Assembly: GCA_000170815.1 (NCBI GenBank)
Contig: ABCO01000004.1
Span: forward strand, 186,001 to 250,000
Direction: 5' to 3'
Length of the DNA: 64,000 nucleotides
Source: an unidentified eubacterium SCB49
GTDB lineage: Bacteria > Bacteroidota > Bacteroidia > Flavobacteriales > Flavobacteriaceae
A program made the translations under genes and the position numbers. Of this stretch, positions 26,640 through 39,050 are shown piece after piece. The stretch's first letter is position 1, and the number at the start of each line of letters is the position of its first letter. The notes under the pieces are model-generated. The model was not told where the DNA came from, did no database searches, and was given only the letters and a program-made list of their open reading frames with translations.

Positions 26640-28280
26640 TTGAAAAACAAAACTTCCATCTTATCCTCTTTTAGTCATCGATTGTTGTATATCCCAATCG
26701 GTCTATTATTGATTCTCTCTTTTGTAGATTGTGCAAAACGAGGCAGACCCACTGGTGGTCCTTTAGACACCATTCCTCCTGTTATAGTGAGAAGTGTTCC
26801 TGAAAATTATACCACTCAATTTACCGGAGATGAAATAAGAATATACTTTGACGAGTATATTAAACTTAAAGATCTTTCAAAAAACTTATTAATATCTCCT
26901 CCTATGGAGATTGCACCTACTATAACGCCAATAAGTAGTTCTAAGTTATTAAAAGTGAAATTTAATGACACACTAAAGGCAAACACTACCTATTCAATAA
27001 ATTTTGGAAACAGTATAGAAGACAATAACGAGAGTAATACTTTTACTAATTACAAGTATGTTTTCTCTACAGGAACTTTTATCGACAGCTTAAAAGTGAA
27101 AGGGAAAATAAAAGATGCCATTGATGGAAAAGTAAAAGATGCTGTTTCAATATTACTTTTTGAGAAAACAGAAGACTTTTCAGACTCCATTATTTTTAAA
27201 CAAAAGCCAAATTACGTTACCACCATTCCGGATAGCACAAACACCTTTGAACTTACTAATATTAAAGAAGGAAACTATCTACTTATCGCACTACAAGAAG
27301 AAAACAGAAACTATACTTTTCAACCTAAAACAGATAAAATAGGATTTGTAAACCAAGATATCACACTGCCTACAGAAGAGACTTATAATATGTCTATTTT
27401 TAAAGAGGTTCCAGCATTCACACTAGCAAGACCTAAGCAAGAATCTCAAAACAGGATTACTTTTGGGTATGAAGGTAAAGCAGACAGTCTTGATATTAAT
27501 ATAATATCTAAAACTCCTGAAGACTATAAAACTATCATTACAAAACAATTTAAAAAAGACAGTCTCGATTATTGGTATTCTCCTTCTTTTGATAGAGATT
27601 CACTCATTTTTAGTGTTCGACACAATAAGGAAATAGACACGATGACCATTCGTATAAAAGAGTTATACAAAGACTCTTTAAAAATCACTCAGCGCAACAC
27701 TTCTGAAATAACACTTAAAGACTCTGTAGTTTTTGATGTCACAACACCATTATTAAGCTTAGATCAGTCTAAAATGATGATCACAGATAAGGATACAATT
27801 GCTGTTTCTTTTGAAGCTAAAATTTCACAAAAAAAGAACGCTGCTGTGCTTTATTTTGACAAAAAGGAAGAACAAACTTATAAAGTAAATATAAATCCTG
27901 AAGCGTTTACAGATTTCTTCGGAAATAAGAATGACTCATTACAGTTTAATTATAGAACAAAACCACTTTCAGACTATGGCACTATTAATGTCATGCTGCA
28001 AAACCTTGAAAACAGAACCGCAATAGTACAAGTTGTAAATGACAAATATGAGGTAGTTCAAGAAGCTCTTATACCTGCTAATGCAGAACCAAAAGCCTTT
28101 TTTGAGCATCTAGCTCCTGCTAAATATCTTATCAGAATTGTGATGGATGAAAACAAAAATGGTATTTGGGATACAGGAAACTTTTTAACAAGACAATATC
28201 CAGAAGAAGTTATTTATTACCCAACACAGATAGAATTAAAAGCAAACTGGAGTCTAGAAGAAACCTTTATTCTAGAGTAA
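26640..28280 (+). CDS. Lipoprotein with bacterial Ig-like domain (Big_5/SbsA-like)
   Basis: A 546-residue lipoprotein; the signal ends at FVDC and the mature protein begins CAKRGRPTGGPLDT, a sequence typical of a widespread Bacteroidota family. An Ig-like domain follows (about 45-145: PPVIVRSVPENYT, IYFDEYIKL, YVFSTG). The middle and C-terminal part contains further beta modules and ends with a segment holding DENKNGIWDTGNF, a calcium-like loop. The start is TTG; later TTG codons are possible. It overlaps the convergent amidase gene by 14 bases. Function is unknown; outer-membrane or cell-surface location is likely. Confidence 0.75.
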   Translation: MKNKTSILSSFSHRLLYIPIGLLLILSFVDCAKRGRPTGGPLDTIPPVIVRSVPENYTTQFTGDEIRIYFDEYIKLKDLSKNLLISPPMEIAPTITPISSSKLLKVKFNDTLKANTTYSINFGNSIEDNNESNTFTNYKYVFSTGTFIDSLKVKGKIKDAIDGKVKDAVSILLFEKTEDFSDSIIFKQKPNYVTTIPDSTNTFELTNIKEGNYLLIALQEENRNYTFQPKTDKIGFVNQDITLPTEETYNMSIFKEVPAFTLARPKQESQNRITFGYEGKADSLDINIISKTPEDYKTIITKQFKKDSLDYWYSPSFDRDSLIFSVRHNKEIDTMTIRIKELYKDSLKITQRNTSEITLKDSVVFDVTTPLLSLDQSKMMITDKDTIAVSFEAKISQKKNAAVLYFDKKEEQTYKVNINPEAFTDFFGNKNDSLQFNYRTKPLSDYGTINVMLQNLENRTAIVQVVNDKYEVVQEALIPANAEPKAFFEHLAPAKYLIRIVMDENKNGIWDTGNFLTRQYPEEVIYYPTQIELKANWSLEETFILE

Positions 28281-29043
28281 ATTTATCTGCATCATTTAAA
28301 AACTGCAAGTGCTTTCTATTTTTAACTATATGCTCTTTTGTAAGCGTAATGGTTTCAACAAATTGTTTTTCATAATCTGCCTTAGAAATCTTCTCCCCTA
28401 ACACGTCATACACAGCAGAATGTCCAATGTATTGATGTCCGTTTCCGTCAAGGCCAGTTCTATTAACACCTACACAATAGGTCATATTTTCTATTGCTCT
28501 AGCTTTTAATAAGGCATCCCAAGCAGTAACTCTTCTTTCTGGCCAGTTTGCTACATACAATAAAACATCATAATCATCTGTATTACGAGCCCAAACAGGA
28601 AATCGCAAATCATAACACACTAAAGGTCTTATTTTCCACCCTTTATAATCTATGCGTTTTAAAGTAGTCCCCGCTGTAAATACTTTGTGTTCTCCCGCGA
28701 GCGTAAATGTGTGTTTTTTATCATACACATTAAATGTTCCGTCAGGAAACATAAAAATTAATCGGTTATAATACAATCCTTCATCTTCAATTATAACACT
28801 TCCAGTAATGGCTGCATTGTGTTTTTTAGCCTCTTCTTGCATCCAAACTAATGTAGGTCCATCTGGCTTTTCTGCAACAGCTTCTGCCTGCATTGTAAAA
28901 CCCGTTGTAAACATCTCTGGTAATACAATAAGATCTGTCTTCTCTTTAATAGAATCAAACAGTTGTGAAAAATGTTGACGATTTGCCTTTGGGTTTTCCC
29001 AAAAAAGGTGCGATTGTACAATAGTAACCTTAAGCGCCTCCAT
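28267..29043 (-). CDS. Carbon-nitrogen hydrolase, omega-amidase type (Nit2/YafV-like)
   Basis: 258 residues with the full nitrilase-superfamily triad: E43 in LPEMF, K110 in YDKKHTF and C143 in VCYDLRFP. The sequence ANWPERRVTAWDALLKARAIEN is typical of the omega-amidase branch, which splits 2-oxoglutaramate (and 2-oxosuccinamate) into the oxo-acid and ammonia. This product is made by glutamine transaminases. A YbdL-like aminotransferase gene lies 2.9 kb away on the same strand, which fits a glutamine transamination pair. It is followed closely upstream by the ankyrin gene (3-base gap), so both may be cotranscribed. Confidence 0.88.
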   Translation of the reverse strand: MEALKVTIVQSHLFWENPKANRQHFSQLFDSIKEKTDLIVLPEMFTTGFTMQAEAVAEKPDGPTLVWMQEEAKKHNAAITGSVIIEDEGLYYNRLIFMFPDGTFNVYDKKHTFTLAGEHKVFTAGTTLKRIDYKGWKIRPLVCYDLRFPVWARNTDDYDVLLYVANWPERRVTAWDALLKARAIENMTYCVGVNRTGLDGNGHQYIGHSAVYDVLGEKISKADYEKQFVETITLTKEHIVKNRKHLQFLNDADKFTLE

Positions 29044-29046
29044 AGT

Positions 29047-29511
29047 TTATGACAATAATTCTATAATAGATTTTACACCTTGAATTACAGCGTGATCTTT
29101 AGCCGTATTCCCTTTGTCATCCTTAATGGATTTATCTGCGCCACTTTCCAATAATTTTTTAACAATATCAGCTTTTGCAAAAGTGGTTGCAAATATTAAA
29201 GCAGTAGCACCATTAAAGTTAGTTTGATTTACGTCTGCGCCCGCTTCAATTAATATGGTCGCTAATCCTGTATAACCTTTAAAACAGACCCCCATTAACG
29301 CCGTGTTTCCAGAAGCATCCTGCATATTTAAGTCCTGCGGAAATTTTAAAATTTCGATAGAAATATCTTCAAAACCATAATACGTAGCGAGTAATAATGG
29401 CGTAGAACCTCTTTGATCTTTTACTTTAACGAGCGATGGTTCTTTTTTTAAAATTTCAGAAACCAAAGAAAGATCTTGCTCACGAATTGCTGTAAATAAT
29501 GATTTTTGCAT
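29047..29511 (-). CDS. Ankyrin repeat protein
   Basis: Start 29511 gives MQKSLFTAIREQDLSLVSEI, an ankyrin N-cap; a start at 29553 would add 14 hydrophobic residues that do not belong to the fold. The 154 residues form about four ankyrin repeats: GSTPLLLATYYG, GNTALMGVCFKG, GATALIFATTF and GNTAKDHAV. There is no signal peptide. It lies between katG and the omega-amidase on the same strand. Ankyrin partners of catalases are known in Pseudomonas aeruginosa (KatB) and Campylobacter jejuni (KatA), so a role in catalase maturation is a reasonable idea. Confidence 0.85.
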   Translation of the reverse strand: MQKSLFTAIREQDLSLVSEILKKEPSLVKVKDQRGSTPLLLATYYGFEDISIEILKFPQDLNMQDASGNTALMGVCFKGYTGLATILIEAGADVNQTNFNGATALIFATTFAKADIVKKLLESGADKSIKDDKGNTAKDHAVIQGVKSIIELLS

Positions 29512-29529
29512 AATGTATAAAAGTAAAAA

Positions 29530-29557
29530 AACAGTGCCACTTAATAGCAACACTGTT
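29530..29557 (-). terminator. Weak terminator-like hairpin after katG
   Basis: AACAGTG and CACTGTT form a 7-bp stem with a 14-base loop. The A-run at its left gives a minus-strand T-run. It may only partly stop transcription into the ankyrin gene. Confidence 0.45.
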
Positions 29558-29580
29558 CAATTAATATTTAGTCTTTAGGA

Positions 29581-31824
<2,244 letters not shown>

Positions 31825-31892
31825 TTAGTTTTATTAATGTCTTGTTATTTGAAAAGCTAAATTACTTCTCTTTACTTGCTTAGTACCTTATA

Positions 31893-31919
31893 ATTGATAG
31901 TATGTTATAATCTACCAAT
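31893..31919. promoter_or_regulatory. Imperfect palindrome upstream of katG
   Basis: ATTGATAG (31893-31900) and CTACCAAT (31912-31919) are inverted repeats with one mismatch, 11 bases apart. It contains an ATAG half-site as in OxyR boxes, but the N11 spacing differs from the E. coli consensus. It might bind an OxyR- or PerR-like peroxide sensor. Confidence 0.3.
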
Positions 31920-31957
31920 AAATAAAATTTATACTACACTTACTCGTCTATAGAAAA

Positions 31958-33094
31958 CTATAATGACTTTAAGATAGCTGCAGCAGCCTTAAGTGTCTCT
32001 TCTCTTTTTGCAAAACAAACTCTTATCTGTTTTTCGTCCATCTTGTTTTTATTAAATACCGAAATGGGTATCGTGGCTAACTTATTTTGTTTCGTTAGTC
32101 TTTCGGCAAAAACCATATCGCTTTCATTGCTAATTTCTGAAAAATCAAGCAATTGAAAATAAGTGCCTTTTGATGGGATTATTTTAAATCTTGAATCTTT
32201 TATTAAGTCTAAAAACAAATCCCGTTTTTGTTGGTAAAATGCACCTAAATGCAAATAGTGATTTTCATCCTGGAGATATTCTGCCAATCCTTTTTGAAAA
32301 GGATGATTAACACTAAACACATTATACTGATGTACTTTTTTAAATTCTTTCATCAAGCTTTCAGGCCCTATACAATAACCCATTTTCCAGCCTGTATTAT
32401 GAAAAGTCTTACCAAAAGACGCTACAATAAAAGTTCGCTTTGCTAAAGTCAAAAAACGTGCTGCACTTTGATGAATTTCTCCATCAAAAATAATGTGCTC
32501 GTACACTTCGTCACTAATAACAATTAAATCGTTTGCTTCAGAAATGTGCTGTAATTGAAGCATATCATCTTCAGAAAAAACCATTCCACTAGGGTTGTGT
32601 GGCGAATTGACTATTATCATTTTAGTTTTAGAAGTAATCACTTTTTTTACCTCATCCCAGTCTGGTGTGTAATGAGGAGAGGCCAATTGTAATTCAATAA
32701 CATTTCCGCCAAAAAGATGAATAGTGGGTGCATAACAATCATAGGCCGGTGTAAAAATGATGACTTCATCACCTTTAGAAATTGTCGCTGCGATAGCGGT
32801 AAAAATAGCCTGAGTAGCCCCAGCTGTAATCACAATATCTGTGGCCGCATTGTAGTTGGCATCATATAATCTTTGCACTTTATCACAAATAACTTCACGC
32901 AGTTTTATATCGCCTGCCATGGGTGCATACTGGTTATAACCATCTGTCATTGATTTTGCTACCAACGCACTAAGTTTAGGATCGCTTTTAAAATCTGGAA
33001 ATCCTTGAGAGAGGTTGATGGCATCATGCTTTACCGCCATAGCGCTCATTATCGTAAATATAGAGGTAGGTATTTGAGGAAGTTTTGTTTTCAA
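31958..33094 (-). CDS. Methionine/glutamine-type aminotransferase (YbdL-like, fold type I)
   Basis: 378 residues of the class I/II PLP aminotransferase family. PLP lysine K229 is in SFGKTFHNTGWKMGY; NSPHNPSG (164-170) and SDEVYEH (194-200) are further PLP-binding motifs. The wording INLSQGFPDF and the long match to YbdL suggest the methionine/kynurenine/glutamine transaminase K group, which uses 4-methylthio-2-oxobutanoate and glutamine. The omega-amidase encoded 2.9 kb away would remove the oxoglutaramate product and pull the reaction. Kynurenine aminotransferase activity is an alternative. Confidence 0.87.
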   Translation of the reverse strand: MKTKLPQIPTSIFTIMSAMAVKHDAINLSQGFPDFKSDPKLSALVAKSMTDGYNQYAPMAGDIKLREVICDKVQRLYDANYNAATDIVITAGATQAIFTAIAATISKGDEVIIFTPAYDCYAPTIHLFGGNVIELQLASPHYTPDWDEVKKVITSKTKMIIVNSPHNPSGMVFSEDDMLQLQHISEANDLIVISDEVYEHIIFDGEIHQSAARFLTLAKRTFIVASFGKTFHNTGWKMGYCIGPESLMKEFKKVHQYNVFSVNHPFQKGLAEYLQDENHYLHLGAFYQQKRDLFLDLIKDSRFKIIPSKGTYFQLLDFSEISNESDMVFAERLTKQNKLATIPISVFNKNKMDEKQIRVCFAKREETLKAAAAILKSL

Positions 33095-33266
33095 ATCAAA
33101 GCATGTTTAATGATAAAGATAAGAAAAATCAAATATGTTCTATATTAAGCAATAGTTAATTAGACACGAGAATCAAACAGACAAGTACCTCAAATAGTCG
33201 TTTAATTAAATCTCTATTATATCATAAAACATTTAATTTGATATTATTTTAGTTACATTTAGAAAA

Positions 33267-34073
33267 ATGAAGTCAACTCTCTCTATTTTTTTATTCTATT
33301 TTGTGTTCTTTACAGGTTATTCTCAAGAAAAAATTATAAATAATACCGAGCTTATTAATTTAATTAATAGAAAAATTGACAGCTCTGATAATTTCTACAA
33401 TAATGGCCATTATTCAAAATCTTTAATTTTAAATATTAAGGTATTAGAATTAGCAAAAAAGCTAAATGACCCTAGCTATATTAGAAATGCTCACCGAGCT
33501 TTAGGCTATGATTTCATGATTGTTAATGATAGTATTTTAGCAAAAGAGAATTTTGAAAATGCAAAAATATATGCAAAAAAGTTAAATGATAATTTAGCAA
33601 TAGGACAGTCTTATATGGATCTTGCTAACTTTCATTCAAGATCTGGTATGAATATAGACCTTGCTTTTAAAAATCATGACTTATCTATTGAAATTATTAA
33701 AAAAAGCAAAGACACTAATGCAATTACAAATGCACACTACAATGCAATACTTACCTCCACTTATTATAAAAAATATGATAAAGGAATAAGGTATATTTTA
33801 GCATTAAAAGACCCTGCTTATGACAGTTACAAGGCTGATGATTTTTGGTCCCTAGAAAAAAGTTTTTTAGCAGATTATTCTAACAAAAAGAAAAACTTCT
33901 CAAAAGCAGAAGAATACGCTAGAGCATCACTTGAATATGCAGAACATTCGGGTCAAGATTATGAAAAATATGACGCATATAATCAAATAGCAATTAGTCT
34001 ATACGGTCAACATAGGTATAAAGAAGCTTATGACAATAGAGTACTTAGCAATGAGTATATAACAAGAGCATGA
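33267..34073 (+). CDS. Hybrid sensor histidine kinase, N-terminal TPR sensor half (frameshifted)
   Basis: 268 residues: a signal peptide (cleavage near GYSQ, residue 20) and about five TPR-like repeats (35-265; YNNGHYSKSLILNIKVLELAKK, YKEAYDNRV). The frame ends at TGA 34071-34073. The plus-one frame continues without a stop from 34063 into a membrane span and kinase domains. Joined, they give the usual flavobacterial TPR-TM-HisKA-HATPase-REC kinase of about 735 residues. A one-base shift between 34061 and 34073 is needed to restore the gene. Whether it is a true mutation or a sequence error cannot be told here. Alone, this piece would be a periplasmic TPR protein. Confidence 0.8.
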   Translation: MKSTLSIFLFYFVFFTGYSQEKIINNTELINLINRKIDSSDNFYNNGHYSKSLILNIKVLELAKKLNDPSYIRNAHRALGYDFMIVNDSILAKENFENAKIYAKKLNDNLAIGQSYMDLANFHSRSGMNIDLAFKNHDLSIEIIKKSKDTNAITNAHYNAILTSTYYKKYDKGIRYILALKDPAYDSYKADDFWSLEKSFLADYSNKKKNFSKAEEYARASLEYAEHSGQDYEKYDAYNQIAISLYGQHRYKEAYDNRVLSNEYITRA

Positions 34074-35469
34074 AATTAGACAAGATGCTGAAAGTGAAGC
34101 AGCCATAGCACAATTAAAAGTTGATCAATTTGAACAAGAAATCAAAGATCAACAAGAAAGAGCTAAGCTTCAGGCCGAAATAACAACAAAAAAAATTAAC
34201 TTAAATAAAATTTTAATTTTAGTTTGCATCGTTGGATTATTATTATTCATCGCTTTACTACTTGCTTTTTTAAATAGACGTGATTTAAACAATGCACTTA
34301 GAAAAAAAAATGAAGAATATCTTAAAGCAAAAGAAGAAACAGAATTATTAGCCAATTCAAAAAGCAATTTTTTCTCTACAGTAAGCCATGAGTTAAGAAC
34401 ACCACTATATGGCGTTATTGGCTTAAGTAGTATTTTACTTGATGATCCAACACTTAAAAATCATGAGCAAGATTTAAAATCACTTAAATTTTCTGCAGAT
34501 TATCTTTTAGCCTTAATAAACGACGTACTATTAATCAACAAAATTGATTCAAAAAACATAAATAACAACATAAGTCAATTTAATATTCGTGATTTCATAT
34601 TTAACATCACCACATCTTTTGAATATATGCGTCTGCAAAACAAAAATGAAATTGTAGTTGACATAGACACAAGCATACCTGAATATTTAGAAGGAAATGT
34701 AATGAGACTCTCGCAAATACTTTTAAACCTTATAGGAAATGCCATAAAATTTACTGAAAATGGAATTATAACAGTATCTCTAAGTACCGCAGAAACTAAC
34801 ACTAATAATGAATGCCCAATTAATTTTTGTATTACCGATACTGGAATTGGAATTCCAAAAGATCAACAAGCAATTATATTTGATGAATTCACCCAAATTG
34901 AAAGCTCAAAGAACAGCTATCAAGGAACAGGTCTGGGACTTACAATTGTCAAAAAATTACTACAGGATTCAAATTCTAAAATAAACTTAAAGAGTGAGTT
35001 AGGAAAAGGAACCGCTATAAGCTTTAAACTTAATTTTAAAGAAGCAACAGAAGTGATTAAGAAAAAAAATACACCAATATTAAATCACTCTTTATTAAAA
35101 GAGAAAAACATCTTGATCACAGAAGACAATAGAATTAACCAAATAGTCACAAAGAAAATATTAGAAAAGAAAGGCGTTAAATGTACCATTGCAAAAAACG
35201 GAAAAGAAGCAATTGACTTAACGAAAAAGAAAAATTACGACCTTATATTAATGGATTTAAACATGCCTATTATGGATGGATTTGAAGCCACAAGATTAAT
35301 AAGAAAATTTAACAACACAACCCCTATAATAGCCCTGACGGCTGTAGAAATAGAAGAAGTCCAAAATAAGATTTATGCTGCAGGAATGGATGACATAATT
35401 ATAAAACCATATGACGACTTACAATTTACAAATATAATTTTAGATAATTTAAATAAGAATTTAAACTAG
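34063..35469 (+). CDS. Hybrid sensor histidine kinase, C-terminal kinase and receiver half (frameshifted)
   Basis: Reading from 34063 gives QEHEIRQDAESEAAIAQLK (coiled coil), a membrane span (ILILVCIVGLLLFIALLLAF), the HisKA box SHELRTPLYGVIGL, the HATPase motifs NLIGNAIKFTENG and DTGIGIPKD, the G2 box GTGLGLTIVKK, and a C-terminal receiver domain with the phosphorylatable Asp in LILMDLNMPIMDG. There is no ATG, GTG or TTG start in this frame before 34627, which lies inside the kinase. So this half cannot be made as a whole protein by itself. It only makes sense as part of the gene starting at 33267. Confidence 0.8.
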   Translation, partial: QEHEIRQDAESEAAIAQLKVDQFEQEIKDQQERAKLQAEITTKKINLNKILILVCIVGLLLFIALLLAFLNRRDLNNALRKKNEEYLKAKEETELLANSKSNFFSTVSHELRTPLYGVIGLSSILLDDPTLKNHEQDLKSLKFSADYLLALINDVLLINKIDSKNINNNISQFNIRDFIFNITTSFEYMRLQNKNEIVVDIDTSIPEYLEGNVMRLSQILLNLIGNAIKFTENGIITVSLSTAETNTNNECPINFCITDTGIGIPKDQQAIIFDEFTQIESSKNSYQGTGLGLTIVKKLLQDSNSKINLKSELGKGTAISFKLNFKEATEVIKKKNTPILNHSLLKEKNILITEDNRINQIVTKKILEKKGVKCTIAKNGKEAIDLTKKKNYDLILMDLNMPIMDGFEATRLIRKFNNTTPIIALTAVEIEEVQNKIYAAGMDDIIIKPYDDLQFTNIILDNLNKNLN

Positions 35470-35502
35470 TTCTACAATACGATAAGATCTAATTTAATCA
35501 AT

Positions 35503-35545
35503 AAAAAAATCCCAAATCACAATAGTAGTGATTTGGGATTTTTTT
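35503..35545. terminator. Bidirectional terminator between the kinase gene and sdhB
   Basis: An 18-bp perfect stem (35503-35520 with 35528-35545) with 7 A/T at each end. It serves both convergent units. Confidence 0.92.
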
Positions 35546-35571
35546 ATTAATTAATATTCTCAAATAAAAAT

Positions 35572-36318
35572 TTATCCTTTTGATATGGCCGCCATATACT
35601 CACGGTTCATACGAGCGATATTTTCTAAAGATATTCCTTTAGGACACTCAACTTCACAAGCACCTGTATTGGTACAATTTCCGAAGCCTTCTTTATCCAT
35701 TTGCTCTACCATATTAAGAACACGTGTAGACGCCTCTACTTGTCCTTGTGGTAATAATGCATACTGTGACACCTTTGCAGATGTAAACAACATAGCACTT
35801 GCATTTTTACACGCTGCAACACAAGCACCACAACCTATACAAGTAGCTGCTTCAAAAGCGGCATCTGCATTTTCTTTTTCAATAGGTGTTGCGTTTGCAT
35901 CAATAGTATTTCCAGAAGTGTTTACAGAAACATAAGCACCGGCTTGTTGTATTCTTTCAAAAGAACTACGGTCTACCATTAAATCTTTAATCACTGGAAA
36001 TGCTTTTGCTCTAAATGGTTCGATAACAATCTCGTCACCATCCTTAAACATACGCATATGCAGTTGACAAGTTGTAACTAACCTATCAGGACCGTGTGGT
36101 TCTCCATTAATTTGCAATGAACAAGCACCACAAATACCTTCACGGCAATCGTGATCAAAAACAACTGGCTCTTCACCTTTGTTTACAAGTTCTTCATTTA
36201 ACACATCCAGCATTTCTAAGAAAGACATATCTCCCTCGATACCATCAATAGGGTATGTTTGCATGCTCCCTTTTGCGTTTGCATTGGCTTGTCGCCATAT
36301 TTTTAAGGTCAATTTCAT
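35572..36318 (-). CDS. sdhB: Succinate dehydrogenase/fumarate reductase iron-sulfur subunit
   Basis: 248 residues with all cluster ligands: [2Fe-2S] cysteines C58, C63, C66 (CREGICGAC) and C84; the [4Fe-4S] motif [13 protein letters not shown]; and the [3Fe-4S]-type motif starting [15 protein letters not shown]. It passes electrons from the SdhA flavin to the membrane quinone site. It is the last gene of sdhCAB, 6 bases after sdhA, and a strong terminator follows. Confidence 0.95.
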   Translation of the reverse strand: MKLTLKIWRQANANAKGSMQTYPIDGIEGDMSFLEMLDVLNEELVNKGEEPVVFDHDCREGICGACSLQINGEPHGPDRLVTTCQLHMRMFKDGDEIVIEPFRAKAFPVIKDLMVDRSSFERIQQAGAYVSVNTSGNTIDANATPIEKENADAAFEAATCIGCGACVAACKNASAMLFTSAKVSQYALLPQGQVEASTRVLNMVEQMDKEGFGNCTNTGACEVECPKGISLENIARMNREYMAAISKG

Positions 36319-36324
36319 AGTTTC

Positions 36325-38340
36325 TTATTTATATGAACGTGTTTTTAATTCTATATCATTAAACTCTAGATGCTCTTTGTGTAATACTGCATCTTTAGGT
36401 TCTCCTTTATATTCCCAAGCGGCTACGTAACTAAAATTAACATCATCACGTAATGCCTCTCCTTTTTGTGGTCCGTCGAGCTCTACACTTTCTTCACGGT
36501 AATGACCACCAGCACTTTCAGATCTGTTTAAAGCATCTTTTGCGAACAACTCTCCTAATTCAAGGAAATCTGCAACACGACCTGCTTTTTCTAATTCTGG
36601 GTTCATGCTATCTGCACTACCAGGTATTTTTACATCTGCCCAAAACTCTTCTCTAAGTGCAGCTATTTCTGTAATGGCACTTTCTAGATCTTTAGCGTTT
36701 CTAGACATACCACATTTGTTCCACATAATCTTTCCTAATTTCTTGTGGAAATAATCTACAGAGTGTTTACCACTTGCATTCATTAACTTATGAATACGAT
36801 CAGTTACATCTTTCTCTACTTGATCAAACTCTGGAGTATCTGTTGGTATTTTTCCTGTTCTAATGTCTTTAGACAAGTAATCACCTATTGTATAAGGCAA
36901 TACAAAATAACCATCTGCTAATCCTTGCATTAAGGCAGAAGCTCCTAGTCTATTTGCACCGTGGTCAGAGAAGTTTGCTTCACCAGCTGCATATAATCCT
37001 TCTACTGTAGTTTGTAAATTATAATCTACCCAAATTCCTCCCATAGTATAATGTACGGCTGGATAAATCATCATTGGTGTTTTGTACGGGTTTTCATCTA
37101 CGATTTTCTCGTACATCTGAAATAAGTTACCGTATTTATTTTCTATCACATCACGACCTAAATCGTATATTTTTTGTGCACTTGGATTTTCTAACTTTTG
37201 GATATTTGCTTGCTCTTTTCCGTAGCGATCAATAGCACTAGCAAAATCAAGATACACAGCTTCACCCGTTTTATTTACTCCAAAACCTGCATCACAACGC
37301 TCTTTTGCAGCTCTAGATGCAACATCACGTGGCACTAGGTTACCAAAGGCTGGATAACGACGTTCTAAGTAATAATCTCTTTCATCTTCAGAAAGATCTG
37401 TTGGTTTCTTTTTTCCTTCTCTAATAGCTATAGAGTCTTCTATATTTTTAGGCACCCAAATACGACCATCATTTCGTAAACTTTCTGACATTAACGTCAA
37501 TTTACTTTGGTGATCTCCAGAAACTGGAATACACGTTGGGTGAATTTGTGTGTAACAAGGGTTTGCAAAGAAAGCACCTCTTTTGTGAGCTTTCCAAGCA
37601 GCAGTTACATTAGATCCCATTGCATTCGTAGACAAGAAGAATACATTTCCGTAACCTCCTGTAGCTAATACTACTGCGTGAGCACTGTGTCTTTCTATTT
37701 CTCCTGTAACTAAGTTACGAGCAATGATTCCACGAGCTTTTCCGTCTATTTTAACGATGTCTAGCATCTCGTGACGGTTATAAGATTTTATTTTACCACG
37801 GTTAATCTGGCGGTTCATTGCAGAATAAGCTCCTAGCAATAATTGTTGTCCTGTTTGACCTTTTGCGTAGAATGTTCTAGAAACTAAAACACCACCAAAA
37901 GAACGGTTATCTAACAACCCTCCGTATTCACGTGCAAAAGGTACACCTTGAGCAACACATTGGTCAATAATGTTACCAGAAACCTCAGCAAGACGATATA
38001 CATTTGCCTCACGTGAGCGATAATCTCCTCCTTTTACGGTATCGTAAAAAAGGCGATAATCACTATCTCCATCACCTTGATAGTTTTTTGATGCGTTAAT
38101 TCCTCCTTGTGCAGCAATAGAGTGTGCACGACGTGGAGAATCTTGGTAACAAAATGTTTTTACATTGTAACCAAGCTCTGCAAGTGATGCAGCAGCACTA
38201 CCTCCTGCTAGTCCTGTTCCTACTACGATAACATCTATGTTACGCTTGTTGGCTGGATTTACAAGATTAATTTCGTTTTTATATTTAGTCCACTTATCTG
38301 CTAAGGGTCCTTCCGGTATTTTTGCGTCTAATATCGACAT
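36325..38340 (-). CDS. sdhA: Succinate dehydrogenase/fumarate reductase flavoprotein subunit
   Basis: 671 residues, the long type-B form of Bacteroidota and epsilon-proteobacteria. The FAD-binding motif [16 protein letters not shown] begins near residue 38. H73 in [10 protein letters not shown] is the usual site of covalent FAD attachment. The substrate-site region includes [12 protein letters not shown] and [15 protein letters not shown]. It oxidises succinate to fumarate on the inner face of the inner membrane. Spacing to sdhC is 21 bases and to sdhB 6 bases. Confidence 0.96.
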   Translation of the reverse strand: MSILDAKIPEGPLADKWTKYKNEINLVNPANKRNIDVIVVGTGLAGGSAAASLAELGYNVKTFCYQDSPRRAHSIAAQGGINASKNYQGDGDSDYRLFYDTVKGGDYRSREANVYRLAEVSGNIIDQCVAQGVPFAREYGGLLDNRSFGGVLVSRTFYAKGQTGQQLLLGAYSAMNRQINRGKIKSYNRHEMLDIVKIDGKARGIIARNLVTGEIERHSAHAVVLATGGYGNVFFLSTNAMGSNVTAAWKAHKRGAFFANPCYTQIHPTCIPVSGDHQSKLTLMSESLRNDGRIWVPKNIEDSIAIREGKKKPTDLSEDERDYYLERRYPAFGNLVPRDVASRAAKERCDAGFGVNKTGEAVYLDFASAIDRYGKEQANIQKLENPSAQKIYDLGRDVIENKYGNLFQMYEKIVDENPYKTPMMIYPAVHYTMGGIWVDYNLQTTVEGLYAAGEANFSDHGANRLGASALMQGLADGYFVLPYTIGDYLSKDIRTGKIPTDTPEFDQVEKDVTDRIHKLMNASGKHSVDYFHKKLGKIMWNKCGMSRNAKDLESAITEIAALREEFWADVKIPGSADSMNPELEKAGRVADFLELGELFAKDALNRSESAGGHYREESVELDGPQKGEALRDDVNFSYVAAWEYKGEPKDAVLHKEHLEFNDIELKTRSYK

Positions 38341-38361
38341 AGCTTGAATAATTTTAGTGGA

Positions 38362-39021
38362 TTATAGTTGATTAAAGTGTAAGTATAATGCGATAAAAAT
38401 GAAACCTACAGGAATCAATATCGAATATACTTTAGCAAATTTCGTTAAGGCCACAGAATATTTATTGTTAAACCCTACACTCTGAAAAGAGCTTGCAAAA
38501 CCATGCCATAAGTGCATCGCTAATAAAGCAAAAGCAAGCACATACAAACCAACTCTAACTGGGTTTTCAAATTTATGTACGGTCTCTGCATAATACCTTG
38601 TTGGATCTAATGGAAGTACATCTACATATTTATGCATCATCTCTGGAAACCAGAAATCGTAAAAGTGCAATCCTAAAAAGGCTAAAATTACAAGTCCAGA
38701 AATAATCATATTTCTAGAAGCCCAAGAAGCATTTGCGCTTCCTTTATATTTAGCATAGCTTTTTACACGAGCACCTCGGTTTTTAAGCTCTAAAATAAAG
38801 CCCATTACAAAGTGAAATACGACACCAAAAATTAATACCGGCTGTAGCAATGCTTGCACTAGCCCGTTGTTCCCCATAAAGTGGGACCAACTATTAAAGG
38901 TGTCTGGGTCAATGACCGCTGTTAAATTTATTACAAAGTGTTGTCCTAAAAAGAAAACTAAGAACAAACCAGAAAGTGCCATAGCAAACTTTCTAGCAAT
39001 AGAGGAGGATATCATTCCCAT
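38362..39021 (-). CDS. sdhC: Succinate dehydrogenase cytochrome b subunit, type B
   Basis: 219 residues with five hydrophobic spans, e.g. FAMALSGLFLVFFLGQHFVI, VFHFVMGFILELKN, MIISGLVILAFLGLHFYDFW, and VLAFALLAMHLWHGFA. Histidines in H27-type positions (GQHFV, FHFVM, GLHFY, MHLWH) are the likely ligands for two b-haems of a type-B succinate:quinone reductase that has a single membrane subunit. No SdhD gene is present or needed. It is the first gene of the operon, with a well-formed promoter 30 bases upstream. Confidence 0.93.
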   Translation of the reverse strand: MGMISSSIARKFAMALSGLFLVFFLGQHFVINLTAVIDPDTFNSWSHFMGNNGLVQALLQPVLIFGVVFHFVMGFILELKNRGARVKSYAKYKGSANASWASRNMIISGLVILAFLGLHFYDFWFPEMMHKYVDVLPLDPTRYYAETVHKFENPVRVGLYVLAFALLAMHLWHGFASSFQSVGFNNKYSVALTKFAKVYSILIPVGFIFIALYLHFNQL

Positions 39022-39050
39022 TATGGTTGTGTTTTCAAAAATTCGTCCTA

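Noticed and set aside
34059..34075. Programmed +1 frameshifting in the histidine kinase
   Set aside because: The site ACA AGA GCA TGA has no slippery run or release-factor-like context, and re-pairing of the P-site tRNA would be poor.
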